A stretch of 64,000 nt of DNA from Candidatus Bathyarchaeota archaeon (GTDB lineage: Archaea > Thermoproteota > Bathyarchaeia > TCS64): the NCBI GenBank assembly GCA_026014815.1, contig JAOZHP010000048.1, positions 1 through 64,000 of the forward strand, given 5' to 3'. The position numbers and the translations under genes are program-made. The notes beneath the pieces were generated by a model. That model worked only from the letters and a program-made list of their open reading frames with translations, was not told the origin of the DNA and ran no database searches. Positions 7,607-16,913 of this stretch are shown here, one piece after another. Numbering within the stretch: the first letter of the stretch is position 1; each line of letters begins with the position of its first letter.

Positions 7607-8587
7607 GTGCCTGGACTGTTCACCATAGCAAAGAAGGAACTCCTTGACATCGTGACCGAGAAGAAGTTCCTCCTGATCTTCGCGACGCTCCTCATAGTGG
7701 TGCTCGTATCAACGTTTCAGGGAGCCCAGAATTTCATGGAGATGAGTTCATCTTCATCTGCCTACACGACGTTGGAGTTTTCAACTTCTGGTAATAACTC
7801 GGAACCACAAATCAAAACATTGAGTATTGGCTCTACGAATCTGTATTGGGCTCTCTACAGTATGGTTAAAAACATCTCCACGGTTGGAGGTCTCCTAGCC
7901 ATAGCGATAAGTTTCGATGCCATAAATAAGGAGAGATTGAGCGGCTCGTTGAAGACTCTCCTATCCTATCCGGTATACAGAGACTCCGTACTCGGCGGAA
8001 AATACCTTGGTGGATTCGCAGCAATCACCATCGTCACCCTAACCACATTCATGGCGGGTATAGGAGTCTTCGTCGGAGTAACGGGAACACCCCTAACCTT
8101 CGACAACACAGCGCGCCTCCTGATCTTTCTAGGAATGTCAGTCGTCTACCTAGCTCTTTTCTTGGGCATAGGGCTTCTACTATCCATCGTACTCCCAGAG
8201 CCATCCACATCCCTGCTCGCGGCTATAATAATCTGGCTCGCCTCCACCCAACTCATACCTAACCTCGGATGGGCAATCGCAAGCATCGTCTATCCCTTTT
8301 CATTTACTACGAGTGGAAATATAGGAAAGTTCGGCCCTTCATCTGCACACGAACTATTGAGAAAAGTGATTACGGGGATATCGCCCTCAGCAAGCTTTGA
8401 ACAAACAGTCAGCGGAATACTCTCAACCAGCAAAATGGAGTTCTCAGGATACACCCACGTAAATGTGCCAATCAGCCTTGGACAAGCGCTCATGACCTGT
8501 CTACCAAACCTGATCTACCTAGTGGCGTTGTTGGTCGTCGTGTTCGCCGCATGTTACGTGACTTTCACACGCCAGGAGATCAGATAA
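7607..8587 (+). CDS. ABC-2 transporter permease, cassette 1
   Basis: A 326-residue membrane protein starting with GTG directly after the ATPase stop. It has one N-terminal span (residues 21-38), a long serine-rich external loop and five or so further spans. INKERLSGSLKTLLSYPV is the cytoplasmic coupling segment typical of NosY-like ABC-2 permeases (KERxxGTL type). With the preceding ATPase and the following surface protein it forms an export cassette that recurs at 21854-25745. Confidence 0.88.
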   Translation: MPGLFTIAKKELLDIVTEKKFLLIFATLLIVVLVSTFQGAQNFMEMSSSSSAYTTLEFSTSGNNSEPQIKTLSIGSTNLYWALYSMVKNISTVGGLLAIAISFDAINKERLSGSLKTLLSYPVYRDSVLGGKYLGGFAAITIVTLTTFMAGIGVFVGVTGTPLTFDNTARLLIFLGMSVVYLALFLGIGLLLSIVLPEPSTSLLAAIIIWLASTQLIPNLGWAIASIVYPFSFTTSGNIGKFGPSSAHELLRKVITGISPSASFEQTVSGILSTSKMEFSGYTHVNVPISLGQALMTCLPNLIYLVALLVVVFAACYVTFTRQEIR

Positions 8588-8615
8588 CCCCCAACTTTTT
8601 TGGAAGGTGAAAAGA

Positions 8616-10388
8616 TTGGAGAAGAAACTTCTGATATTCACGTTGGCAGTTCTAGTTTTTACACAGTCATCCTTCCAAATATTCCCAGTCTTGACCGAAG
8701 GAAGTTACACCATCAGAGGTGTGGTGGTTGATGACGAAGGTTCTCGATTAGAGGGAGTAGACATCTTTGTTTACTTCAAATCGGAAGTGCTTGTTTCCGA
8801 TATTCTCAGTGGTAAATATCTCTTTAAAGTCTCTACAAACGATAAAGGGGCGTTTAAAATCAATGTAGACAGAGCCGACTACGAGCTGGTATTCAAAAAG
8901 AGAGGCTATGTGACACAATCACACACAGTATCATTGGGATACGCTCGTACTTTTGAGTATAGTTTTGGCAAAATAAAGTTCGAAACGTGCCTGAAGATGG
9001 AGTCCATCTCCTCATGCAGGACGGTAAACCCCGGAGAGAGACTTGTCGTACCATTCCAACTCTTCAATGAGGGTGAAGACGATGAAGATTGTCTCTTTCA
9101 TACAATATTCCCAGAAGGATGGGAAGCCGTTATTACAGATCAGATTGGAGAAGTCGAAAGTCTGAATCTTTCCCCCAGCGACTCCGCTCAGCTCAACCTT
9201 GAGGTATTTGTTTCATCGACGGCGTCAGGCCTGAATAAAGTGCAGTTGATAATAATTGGGGAAACCACAATTAATCAAACCTTGTTGTTGTCCGTTGAAG
9301 AGGAAGTAGAGGCTTTTCTGTCATGTACGTATCCGAGTATAAGTGGACAACAAGGTGACACTATTGATTTTCGGGTTGAGCTAAGTAATCCCTTCTATTT
9401 CGAAGCCAGATTCGGTTTCGAGATTGTTCTTGCACCAGAGTGCTGGAATACACATGTCCTGAACAGCGAACTAGAGAAAATCAACGAGATACTCATAGAA
9501 GGCAACAGTGGATGCGAAATCTTAGTTGAAGTCGAGATACCTTTGAACGCGACACTAGAAAGCTACAATATCATCTTAAAAACGTCATCAGCAAACCACT
9601 CGGACGAGTTATATCTGAAGGTTCTCGTTGAAAGTGAAGAAATACCTGATGCCGCCGAAATAAAAGCAAAGTATCCCTCCCAATCGGTGCAGCTGGGGAA
9701 AAAGGTAGTCTATCCCATAATGATCGAGAATTCCCTCGAATCTGAGGAACTTTTCCAACTCTCAGCTTATGACGCTCCTACGGGCTGGGATATCGTGTTC
9801 AAAACAGGCGAGGGGCAGGAGATTCAGGCAGTCTTGATCTCGGCAGGAACAACTGAAGAGATAAATGTCGCGGTCACACCCTCACTGAACAGCAATCCCG
9901 ACACGTATTCATTAACAATAGTGGCAGAGTCGATACACATACAGGGCTCAGTGACGTTGAACGCGATTATAGTGGGTTCCCACGAGGTCAGCATGGACGT
10001 TTCTTCCATATACACGCAGATCAAAGCTGGTTCAACCCAGACCATCAACGTGAAAGTGACGAATACCGGATATTCTCCCATAAACAACGTTAAGATAGAA
10101 ATCCCATCTTACCCAGAAGGATGGAATATAGAAACTCTTCCACTCAAGATATCTACCTTGAACCCCAATGAGGCGGAGACGTTCCAAGTCTCCATACAGC
10201 CACCTGAGGGAACAGCTCCGGGAGACTATCTGATCAAGGTCAGAACGCACAGCGATCAGATCTCTACAGAAGAAGTGATACGGGTGACGGTTTCAGTTGG
10301 AACCACTTGGGGGATATACGGTATAGCGATGATAGCGGCTGCTTTAGGAATAGTCGTAATCGTTTACAAGAAATTCAGAAGAAGATAG
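8616..10388 (+). CDS. Membrane-anchored NEW3-type surface protein, cassette 1
   Basis: About 590 residues. It has a signal peptide, a carboxypeptidase-regulatory-like fold (GVVVDDEGSRLEGVDI to about residue 100), then three or more NEW3/CARDB-like Ig repeats (each with PGE/GD followed by an Asn-Pro turn and PEGW), and a C-terminal span before a KKFRRR anchor. The start is probably TTG 8616, five bases after GGAAGGTGA; a GTG at 8607 is the alternative. It is homologous to 23931-25745, also placed after an ABC pair, so it probably acts outside the cell as the exporter partner. Confidence 0.8.
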   Translation: MEKKLLIFTLAVLVFTQSSFQIFPVLTEGSYTIRGVVVDDEGSRLEGVDIFVYFKSEVLVSDILSGKYLFKVSTNDKGAFKINVDRADYELVFKKRGYVTQSHTVSLGYARTFEYSFGKIKFETCLKMESISSCRTVNPGERLVVPFQLFNEGEDDEDCLFHTIFPEGWEAVITDQIGEVESLNLSPSDSAQLNLEVFVSSTASGLNKVQLIIIGETTINQTLLLSVEEEVEAFLSCTYPSISGQQGDTIDFRVELSNPFYFEARFGFEIVLAPECWNTHVLNSELEKINEILIEGNSGCEILVEVEIPLNATLESYNIILKTSSANHSDELYLKVLVESEEIPDAAEIKAKYPSQSVQLGKKVVYPIMIENSLESEELFQLSAYDAPTGWDIVFKTGEGQEIQAVLISAGTTEEINVAVTPSLNSNPDTYSLTIVAESIHIQGSVTLNAIIVGSHEVSMDVSSIYTQIKAGSTQTINVKVTNTGYSPINNVKIEIPSYPEGWNIETLPLKISTLNPNEAETFQVSIQPPEGTAPGDYLIKVRTHSDQISTEEVIRVTVSVGTTWGIYGIAMIAAALGIVVIVYKKFRRR

Positions 10389-10391
10389 TGA

Positions 10392-10450
10392 AATGGGGCG
10401 CATCACCGCTTAAAGGTTAGTGGGGAGTGTTGCTGGCTCTGGAGCAAGGG
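10392..10450. repeat. Repeat carrying the orphan 3' end of the small wHTH gene
   Basis: GCATCACCGCTTAAA (10400-10414) and the following 36 bases match the end of the wHTH gene at 4370-4405. On the minus strand they encode LAPEPATLPTNL and a stop. No upstream part of the gene is present, so this is a dispersed fragment. Confidence 0.7.
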
Positions 10451-11007
10451 TGAGAAAACCCGGGAGCAGGAGACCCACCTGGCCGGACCAATAAAACTTC
10501 TCCCTGCGACGATTTCCCCGATATCCAGGATCCCACGTCTCCATTAGGCCCATAGCCCTCCCCACTAAACCCGGGTGAGTATCGCTGATTTAAGGTTATG
10601 TGTATGTAACACAAGTGCATCACCGCTTAAAGGTTACTAGAAAAAAGGGGAAGGAAATATCAGCACTGGCAGCTGGGTTCGAACTTGATCTTCTTTTCAG
10701 ATTCAAAAGTGGAATCAAAGGGTCCTCACTCCTCAGACCGTTCAAATAGTGGAATTGGGGAAAAAATTTGAAATGACACAATACCCTGTGGGTTCAAACC
10801 CAACCCACCGTTACCAAGCTTTCACTTCTATGTTTGAACTAGCGCGTTCGAACTAGAAACACTCTTACAATCAATTCATGGAACATAAAAAAACTCGCAA
10901 AAAACTTGGACTCCAAAAGCGATTCAGAAGATCCGTGAAAAGCTTGGGAGAGAATTGTCTGATCTACTGTTTAATTTTATTGTATCGCAGAAACTTACTA
11001 TAATGTT
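10451..11007. other. Repeat-rich intergenic stretch
   Basis: Contains the partner (10538-10583) of the repeat at 931-978 and another GCATCACCGCTTAAA copy (10617-10631). At 10811-10845 there is a block (TACCAAGCTTTCACTTCT, then GTTTGAACTAGCG) that recurs after the repeat at 14851. TGGGTTCAAACCCA at about 10791 looks like a T-arm, but no tRNA body can be folded. No gene is supported. Confidence 0.5.
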
Positions 11008-11190
11008 ATGGTCGGTAGTAAGGTTGCTGAGTTAAGCTACAATGAAATAGAATATTCACTCATCAACATGTCTTTCAATAACATTGTACTCTACCGAGAA
11101 GAGGGGTTATTCATTAAATCTATTTACTTTCCGTGTGATGGGAAGATTTTATTCAAACATCCAATTGAGGGGTTAATGGGTAATACCTAA
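11008..11190 (+). CDS. Hypothetical 60-residue protein
   Basis: An ATG-started frame in an AT-rich stretch (MVGSKVAELSYNEIEY, later IVLYREEGLFIKSIYF). The alternating strand-like pattern is protein-like, but no family is recognised and there is no clear ribosome-binding site. It may be a gene fragment. Confidence 0.25.
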   Translation: MVGSKVAELSYNEIEYSLINMSFNNIVLYREEGLFIKSIYFPCDGKILFKHPIEGLMGNT

Positions 11191-11252
11191 TAAAAAATGC
11201 GCATGTTCAATGGATGGATCCATATGATAGGAGTTAATGTTCTGAGAGGACT

Positions 11253-12548
11253 CTATGAACTCGTTGAGATTAATTTGAAACGCGCTTCCACCGCCTTCTT
11301 GTGATTGGGTAACCCTTCTGACTGAGCCATTATTGCTACTTTAGCACGTATAGAGCCAAGTCCTGTCTTGGTTGCTTTAACTATGCTCACTGGCTTCATG
11401 TAATCGAAAATTGTAATACCCGAAGATACCTTTGCGTAACCTTCAGTTGGCAACACATGGTTTACCCCCATACAGTAGTCCGTTGAAGAAACAGGAGTAT
11501 AGTTACCTAGAAGTACTAACCCGCTACTTGTTATCCCTTCGACCACCTCCTCGGGTCTCCTCGTCATAACTTCAATGTGCTCTGGTGCGAACTTGTTCGC
11601 AAAATCAATCGCCTCTTTGATGCTACCTACAGTGTATACGAAGCCGTTCTCAGCTAAAACCCCGCCAATAATCTCACTTCTCTCTAGACTTGGCACAAGC
11701 TTTTTGATAAGATTATCCACAGCATCAGCGACTCGTTTACTAGTAGTAACTAGTCCAGATATCCCACCGGTTCCATGCTCGGCTTGACTGATCAAATCAA
11801 CCGCCACCAGCATTGGGTTAGCTGTATCATCGGTCATTACAAGGATCTCACTGGGACCCGCAGGCTTATCGATAGCCACAGACTCGGAGACAACTGTTTT
11901 AGCGGCAGTTACATATTTGTTCCCTGGTCCAACGATCTTGTCCATCTTGGGCACTGACTCCGTGCCATACGCCATAGCCGCGATGGCCTGTATTCCGCCT
12001 ATTTTGTAAACCTCGTCCACCATGCAAATATCAGCAGCGACAAGGGTCAATGGAGACACCTTGCCGTCTTTTCCCGGCGGAGTACAGACAATGATTTTTT
12101 TAATACCAGCAACCTTTGCTGGGGTAACATTCATAACGACTGAACTGGGATACGCTGCCTTACCCCCAGGAACATAGCATCCGACCGTGTTCAGGGGCTT
12201 TAGCGTGCATGTGATCTTGGTTCCGTTTATCTCTACAGTAAAGTTTGAACTGGTGAGACGCTGAGACTCTACGACCTCTAGTCGTTTCTTTGATTCTTGT
12301 AACGCTTCTACTTGTCTCTTATTCACATTTCTATAGGCTTCCTGTACATCTTCAGGAGTCACCTTGAAAATTTCAAGAAGGACTCCATCAAACTTCTCAG
12401 TATACTCCCTGATCGCTACGTCTCCACGCTTTGCTACATCTGCTACGATAGGTTTAACGTAATCGATAAGCTTCTTATTCCTCGCAGAGGTGTTTGGCCA
12501 CCGTTTGGCGAGTAACTCTCTGGGTTCTTCTGTGTATCTTTTCATCAT
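11253..12548 (-). CDS. hisD: Histidinol dehydrogenase
   Basis: A 431-residue, full-length HisD, which carries out the last two steps of histidine biosynthesis (histidinol to histidine with two NAD). Visible family features are VGCYVPGGKAAYPSSV, DKIVGPGNKYVTAAK, AGPSEILV, the zinc-site Gln/His region SQAEHGTGG, and the catalytic Glu-His pair in FAPEHIEVM. GGAGAACGG precedes ATG 12548. It stands alone, without other his genes, next to NAD salvage genes. The related sulfopropanediol dehydrogenases are an alternative, but I favour HisD. Confidence 0.92.
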   Translation of the reverse strand: MMKRYTEEPRELLAKRWPNTSARNKKLIDYVKPIVADVAKRGDVAIREYTEKFDGVLLEIFKVTPEDVQEAYRNVNKRQVEALQESKKRLEVVESQRLTSSNFTVEINGTKITCTLKPLNTVGCYVPGGKAAYPSSVVMNVTPAKVAGIKKIIVCTPPGKDGKVSPLTLVAADICMVDEVYKIGGIQAIAAMAYGTESVPKMDKIVGPGNKYVTAAKTVVSESVAIDKPAGPSEILVMTDDTANPMLVAVDLISQAEHGTGGISGLVTTSKRVADAVDNLIKKLVPSLERSEIIGGVLAENGFVYTVGSIKEAIDFANKFAPEHIEVMTRRPEEVVEGITSSGLVLLGNYTPVSSTDYCMGVNHVLPTEGYAKVSSGITIFDYMKPVSIVKATKTGLGSIRAKVAIMAQSEGLPNHKKAVEARFKLISTSS

Positions 12549-12711
12549 TTTCCGTTCTCCAGTACGATAATATTTACGGAAAGCCCCGCCTAGGGCTAAA
12601 AAGGATGTCCTTGCGCTCGCGTTTTCGGCGGAGTGTCTGGAGTTTGGTTTGAATTGTCGAATGTTTTGACGATTATTATTGGGTGGAAAATATAGGGCAG
12701 AGGGTTGATAT

Positions 12712-13344
12712 TTAAGCCGAGTTCCCTAGTATACTCTCTACGTCTCTTGTTCTCAGCATTTCTACTCCTAATGCCTTCCACTCAGCCTTACATGAATCCG
12801 CTTTCGACAAATCGATCTCCTTAATGGCATCAACCACCACCACCGTCTCGTAACCCAAATCACGGGCAAAAAAATCCACCGCCAAATTGACACAAATCTC
12901 TGTCACCACCCCATAAATCACGATCATCTTAGGTCTAATCAAATTCATGAAGTGCTTCACATTAGGATTGGTTCTCACATCAGTGTCCTGCTTCTCAAAA
13001 ATAACCTGACCCTCATATGCCGCTACCTCTGATAACTGTTCAATCGATAATTTTACTGAAGGCACAAACAAGGGGCTCTTAACAGTAGATTCCGGAATCT
13101 TATGCTGCCCTAGAGTACCATAAACACAGTGCTCCGTCCATTCCCTAAACTCATTATCATTAGGCGTATGAGCATCCACAGACCCAGAAAGGCGACCCCT
13201 AATAGCACCCATCTCAGTTAGATAAGCCAAGTTAGCCTTGATCATCTCGGCTTCAGAAACATACAACTTACCAGTTGGTTCTATGAAATCGATTTGAGTA
13301 TCAACATCCCAAAAAACAATATTCCTCATATAATCACGCTCCAT
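12712..13344 (-). CDS. Nicotinamidase / isochorismatase-family hydrolase
   Basis: A 210-residue cysteine hydrolase. The catalytic Asp is in DVDTQIDF (near residue 17), the Lys is in VIFEKQDTDV and the nucleophilic Cys is in GVVTEICVNLAV. It overlaps the start of its operon partner, nicotinate phosphoribosyltransferase, by eleven bases. Together they turn nicotinamide into nicotinate and then nicotinate mononucleotide for NAD salvage. ATG 13329 is an alternative start giving MRNIVFWDVD. Confidence 0.88.
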   Translation of the reverse strand: MERDYMRNIVFWDVDTQIDFIEPTGKLYVSEAEMIKANLAYLTEMGAIRGRLSGSVDAHTPNDNEFREWTEHCVYGTLGQHKIPESTVKSPLFVPSVKLSIEQLSEVAAYEGQVIFEKQDTDVRTNPNVKHFMNLIRPKMIVIYGVVTEICVNLAVDFFARDLGYETVVVVDAIKEIDLSKADSCKAEWKALGVEMLRTRDVESILGNSA

Positions 13345-14695
13345 GCCCAGAATACTGAGCAGTGAGTTCCTCCGTGAGTTTCAAAAGCTCCGTACCAATC
13401 TTCAACTGGTAATGCTTGATGACTCGTACCATTTTCACTTCTATAGGCAACCTAGCAACACAATCAAGACAATAATCTCTTACTTCATTCAGAGGAACCG
13501 TCTCTCGTATCTTCTTCCCACCCCTAACCACCTGCTCAAGGAGTGGACTACCCTCATGATATTCGCCCTCAAGCTCAAGAACATCATAAAGATAACCTCC
13601 ATCCTTATCCTCAACCCGGTAAACCTGTTTTCTCCCAGGATATGTTCTCTTGTTCTCCGAGAGCTTGATCCTGGGCCCCAGATTATCCTCTACAAGCTTG
13701 TAGACCCCGGATAGGGCAGAGACTGGTTTAGCCGTGATCATCTCTGTACCCACCCCGTAATAATCTACTGGCGTATTGTCTTTAGTGTATTTATCGATCT
13801 TGTACTCGTTAAGATCGCTACTCAGCACAATCTTTACGTAACCCAAGCCTTCATCGTCGAGGATGCTTCTCACCTGTTCAGATAAATTCTCCATGTCCCC
13901 AGAGTCGAGCCTTACACCTACAAGACGATGCCCATCTCTCTCCATCTCTTGGGTCACTTTAGCTGCCTTTCGAGCACCCTCCAAGGTGTCGTAAGTGTCG
14001 ATGACGAAGACAGCGTTATCGGGGAAGGTATTGGCATAGGCTCTGAATGCATCGATTTCATTCTTAAAGCCCATGACGAAGCTATGAGCCATAGTTCCCG
14101 AGGGGGGTATCCTATAGATCCTGGCGGCCTCTACGTTACTCGTGGCTATCACTCCAGCAATATATGTAGCTCGTGCTCCCTTGATACCTGCATCTCTGCC
14201 TTGGGCCCTCCTCAGGCCGAAGTCTATTACCTTTGCATTCCCCGCTGCGTTGACAATCCGGCTTGCCTTGGAGGCTATCATGGTCTGGAAATTGACTATA
14301 TTGAGGAGGATGGTCTCAACGAACTGTGCTTGGGGGCGCTTTGCGGTGACTCTTATTATGGGTGTCTTCACCGTGAATGGTGTGCCCTCTCTGATGGCGG
14401 TGATGTCTCCCTCGAATTTGAAGTGTTTTAGGTAGTCTAGATACTCAGGTTTGAATAGATTTAGTTCTTGGAGATAGGATACATCCTCATCGTTGAATTG
14501 TAGCTGACAAATATAATCTATGGCTTCATCGATCCCTGCTGCGACAAAGTAACCCCAGTCCTGAGGGAGTGATCGTATGAACATCTCAAAGGTGGCTACT
14601 TCGTCAGCCTTTTGGTTGTCGAAATAGGCTGCGTTCATTGTGAGCTGGTAAAGATCCGTTAGGAGAGCTTTGGATGGTTCTTTGGAGCAAGTCAT
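13334..14695 (-). CDS. pncB: Nicotinate phosphoribosyltransferase
   Basis: A 453-residue enzyme that joins nicotinate and PRPP to make nicotinate mononucleotide. The N-terminal LLTDLYQLTMNAAYF, the phosphoribosyl-site region IDFGLRRAQGRDAG, VRLDSGDMENLSEQ and IVLSSDLNEY are hallmark blocks. Length is normal for the bacterial/archaeal type. It is first in a two-gene NAD salvage operon with the nicotinamidase. Confidence 0.95.
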   Translation of the reverse strand: MTCSKEPSKALLTDLYQLTMNAAYFDNQKADEVATFEMFIRSLPQDWGYFVAAGIDEAIDYICQLQFNDEDVSYLQELNLFKPEYLDYLKHFKFEGDITAIREGTPFTVKTPIIRVTAKRPQAQFVETILLNIVNFQTMIASKASRIVNAAGNAKVIDFGLRRAQGRDAGIKGARATYIAGVIATSNVEAARIYRIPPSGTMAHSFVMGFKNEIDAFRAYANTFPDNAVFVIDTYDTLEGARKAAKVTQEMERDGHRLVGVRLDSGDMENLSEQVRSILDDEGLGYVKIVLSSDLNEYKIDKYTKDNTPVDYYGVGTEMITAKPVSALSGVYKLVEDNLGPRIKLSENKRTYPGRKQVYRVEDKDGGYLYDVLELEGEYHEGSPLLEQVVRGGKKIRETVPLNEVRDYCLDCVARLPIEVKMVRVIKHYQLKIGTELLKLTEELTAQYSGHGA

Positions 14696-14850
14696 TATGT
14701 TTTCGATAGTATATTGTTTTTGTGGTTAATAGAAAATTCGAATATGGTGACCTAAATAAATATGCAATAGTATAATCCGGTATCAGACTCAGTAAAATCC
14801 CTAGTAATGGTATTTATTATAATCAAATTATTCCAGGGATATAGAAAATC

Positions 14851-14896
14851 GAACTTGAGAGTCTAAACGATAGTCTAGACCTACCCCCGCTACCAA
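14851..14896. repeat. AGTCTAAAC/GTCTAGAC intergenic repeat, copy 1
   Basis: The repeat reads GAACTTGAGAGTCTAAACGA, then TAGTCTAGACCTACCCCCGC, then TACCAA. It contains the palindrome GTCTAGAC. Close copies lie at 20900-20940 and 26910-26956, with a weak one at 16701-16736. All sit in intergenic DNA. The ...GCTACCA end looks like a tRNA 3' end, but no tRNA is attached. Confidence 0.75.
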
Positions 14897-15018
14897 ACAT
14901 TCACTTCTCGGTTTAAACTAGTGACTTCAAATTTCATAAACCTGATTCCCAGTTATATAAGACTTTAAAACAAATATTACGATTAAAGAATAAAGTAATA
15001 CCTACCAAGTGAGGGAAC

Positions 15019-15726
15019 ATGAACGAAACAAGAACAGAAATCGAAAAAATGATAGAAAAAGATGATCTAACCGGGCTTTTACACCTCACTGCTCTAATAC
15101 ATGGACACCACTGCGTTGGAAGCGCCTTGGGGGTAATAGCGGGTCACTACGCTATGAAGATGCTAGGCGTCAAGGAAAACACAGGCATGGAGCATGTCAT
15201 AGCCATTGTTGAGACAAATAACTGCTTCAGTGACGGCATTCAAATGGTGACTGGTTGTAGTTTTGGTAACAATAGTTTGGTTTACAAGGATTACGGGAAA
15301 ACCGCTTATAGTCTAGTAAAGAGAAACGGTGAAGGTGTCAGGCTATCAACCCGACCGGACCTAGGAGACCTCCTCATAGATAATCGCCCTGAGGCGCTTA
15401 GCTTTATTAAACTGGTTAATGAGCGTAAGGTCACCCCCGATGAAGAGGCCCGTATAATAGAAATTAACAAAGAGCACTGCTACAATGTTCTTAACATCTC
15501 GGCGGATAAGATATTCAAGATCGAGAAAGTTCAAGTGGACCTTCCTAATTATAGCCGAATTCTTGGCAACCATGTCTGTCCATCCTGTGGAGAAAAATTT
15601 ATGGAGACAAAGGGAGTAAAGAAAGGCGATCAATATTATTGTATCAGTTGCGGCAGTGGGGATTATGGGCAGCTCGACTGGTCGGGCATAGATATAGTAA
15701 AGAGGGGAGAGAGAGTCTCATCCTAA
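15019..15726 (+). CDS. FmdE-family protein with C-terminal zinc ribbon
   Basis: A 235-residue protein. The N-terminal FmdE domain has the metal-binding IHGHHCVGSALG motif (about residues 28-39) and ETNNCFSDGIQ. The C-terminus is a zinc ribbon CPSCGEKF plus CISCGSG. FmdE proteins were first seen beside molybdenum formylmethanofuran dehydrogenase genes, and their exact role is unknown. Here it heads a cluster with TrmO and a CooT-like nickel protein, so metal handling is a fair inference. Confidence 0.88.
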   Translation: MNETRTEIEKMIEKDDLTGLLHLTALIHGHHCVGSALGVIAGHYAMKMLGVKENTGMEHVIAIVETNNCFSDGIQMVTGCSFGNNSLVYKDYGKTAYSLVKRNGEGVRLSTRPDLGDLLIDNRPEALSFIKLVNERKVTPDEEARIIEINKEHCYNVLNISADKIFKIEKVQVDLPNYSRILGNHVCPSCGEKFMETKGVKKGDQYYCISCGSGDYGQLDWSGIDIVKRGERVSS

Positions 15727-15747
15727 TCCCGGAAAGGAGATGCCTTG

Positions 15748-16194
15748 ATGACTTTAATGAAACCAATACAGATACAGCCAATAGGATACGTGAAGAACAA
15801 CCTCGGCAGAAGAAGATATAACGAGTGGCGTGAAACCGATTCAGAGATAATCATAAGTGGGCAATATCAGGATGCTCTTTACAGGCTTGACGAGTACTCA
15901 CATATCGAGGTATTGTTCTATCTGCACGAAATGAATAGACCCTTCATGACTAGGATCCATCCTACAGGTAACTCGGAGTACCCAGAGATGGGTGCATTTG
16001 CTACCAGAACCCCGAATAGACCAAGCAAGATAGCTCTGACCACCTGCAGACTGGTGGGCATCGATGGAAACGTGCTGCGGGTAAAGGGCCTTGACGGGTT
16101 TGACGGCTCACCTGTCCTCGATATAAAACCATATACGAAAAAAACCCTCAGTGAGGTAAGGACGCCTGATTGGTTGAACGATCTAAACAGTTAG
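15748..16194 (+). CDS. trmO: TrmO/TsaA-family methyltransferase
   Basis: About 148 residues with the UPF0066 signature: IQPIGYVKN at the start, YSHIEVLFYLHEM, then the family block GAFATRTPNRPSKIALTTCR and LDGFDGSPVLDIKPY. In bacteria TrmO N6-methylates tRNA t6A37 using SAM. Archaeal members are less well tested. AAGGAGAT lies just upstream of ATG 15748. Confidence 0.88.
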   Translation: MTLMKPIQIQPIGYVKNNLGRRRYNEWRETDSEIIISGQYQDALYRLDEYSHIEVLFYLHEMNRPFMTRIHPTGNSEYPEMGAFATRTPNRPSKIALTTCRLVGIDGNVLRVKGLDGFDGSPVLDIKPYTKKTLSEVRTPDWLNDLNS

Positions 16195-16274
16195 ACCTCT
16201 CAGAAGGGAAAATGACCCTTGACCAAATACTATTTTACAGGATTTAATGACATATAACTCAAGGGTGTAAAGAG

Positions 16275-16490
16275 ATGAATGAGGAAAAGCTGAGATTGAT
16301 AAAACTCGTTGAGCACTGGGTAGAACACAATGATGAGCATGGAAACAGGTTCAGCGAGGAAGCAATCAAAGCAGAGAAAATGGACCTCAAGGAAGTAGCC
16401 GATGAGATGCGAAAAGCAGCGGAGGCATCCGGAAAGGTCTCAGAGAACTTATTGAAGGCGTTAAATCTACTCAAGGAGAAGGCTGGGTAA
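16275..16490 (+). CDS. Small helical protein paired with a CooT-like gene
   Basis: A 71-residue, almost all-helical, charged protein containing HWVEHNDEHGNRF, a histidine-rich helix that could bind metal. It shares the TAATG stop/start junction with the CooT-like gene, so the two are translationally coupled. Small proteins of this type commonly accompany CooT in archaea; the function is unknown. Confidence 0.7.
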   Translation: MNEEKLRLIKLVEHWVEHNDEHGNRFSEEAIKAEKMDLKEVADEMRKAAEASGKVSENLLKALNLLKEKAG

Positions 16491-16672
16491 TGTGCGAGTT
16501 CAAGGTTTTTCTGGACGGTGAAAAGGTGGCTGAGGATATTATCTACGCTAGAGTGGAGGGAAAAAGGGTAACAGTTAGAGATATTCTAGGCAAACCGGTT
16601 GTACTTGAAGGGGCGAAAATAGAAGAAATCGACGTCATGTCTACAAGACTAGTTTTAACACGAACAGATTAA
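16490..16672 (+). CDS. CooT-family nickel-binding protein
   Basis: A 60-residue beta-rich protein that starts MCEFKVFLDGEKV and ends IKEIDV-like (KIEEIDVMSTRLVLT), which is the CooT pattern. In CooT the Cys directly after Met is the nickel ligand, and it is present here. The family handles nickel for CO dehydrogenase maturation or other nickel enzymes; no such enzyme is in this window. Confidence 0.78.
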   Translation: MCEFKVFLDGEKVAEDIIYARVEGKRVTVRDILGKPVVLEGAKIEEIDVMSTRLVLTRTD

Positions 16673-16700
16673 ATAAATTCCTGCACGAGTAAACTGTATA

Positions 16701-16736
16701 GCTTAAACCCTAGAATGGAGCTACCCCCCGCTATAA
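16701..16736. repeat. Degenerate copy of the GTCTAGAC/CCCCCGCT repeat
   Basis: GCTTAAACCCTAGAATGGAG followed by CTACCCCCCGCTATAAG keeps the right half of the repeat (GGACCTACCCCCGCTACCAA) with changes. It sits between CooT and the DtxR regulator. Confidence 0.4.
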
Positions 16737-16880
16737 GTTTTCTTCAGAGCCCTTGAATTCTCAAATAAAAATCATTATGATTGTTCTCTTCAAGCAATAT
16801 CGCAAGCGGTTTTTTTAAAATTAACCATACTATGTCAAAATTCGCGAACACAGAACACACACAATCCTCCAAGAACAACC

Positions 16881-16901
16881 TTAAATTTAGGCGAGCCTAA
16901 A
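16881..16901 (+). promoter_or_regulatory. TATA-like box overlapped by a DtxR-type operator
   Basis: TTAAATTTA (16881-16889) sits about 26 bases before the ATG at 16914, the spacing of a leaderless archaeal promoter. It is overlapped by the perfect palindrome TTTAGGCGAGCCTAAA (16886-16901), which matches known DtxR/IdeR-type sites (TTAGGNNAGCCTAA). The regulator should therefore repress itself when metal-loaded. Confidence 0.75.
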
Positions 16902-16913
16902 TATATTGATTCT

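Noticed and set aside
10784..10818. T-arm-like TGGGTTCAAACCCA followed by ...TTACCA, a possible tRNA
   Set aside because: No acceptor, D or anticodon arm can be paired in the 90 bases upstream, so it is not an intact tRNA gene. It is kept only as part of a repeat.
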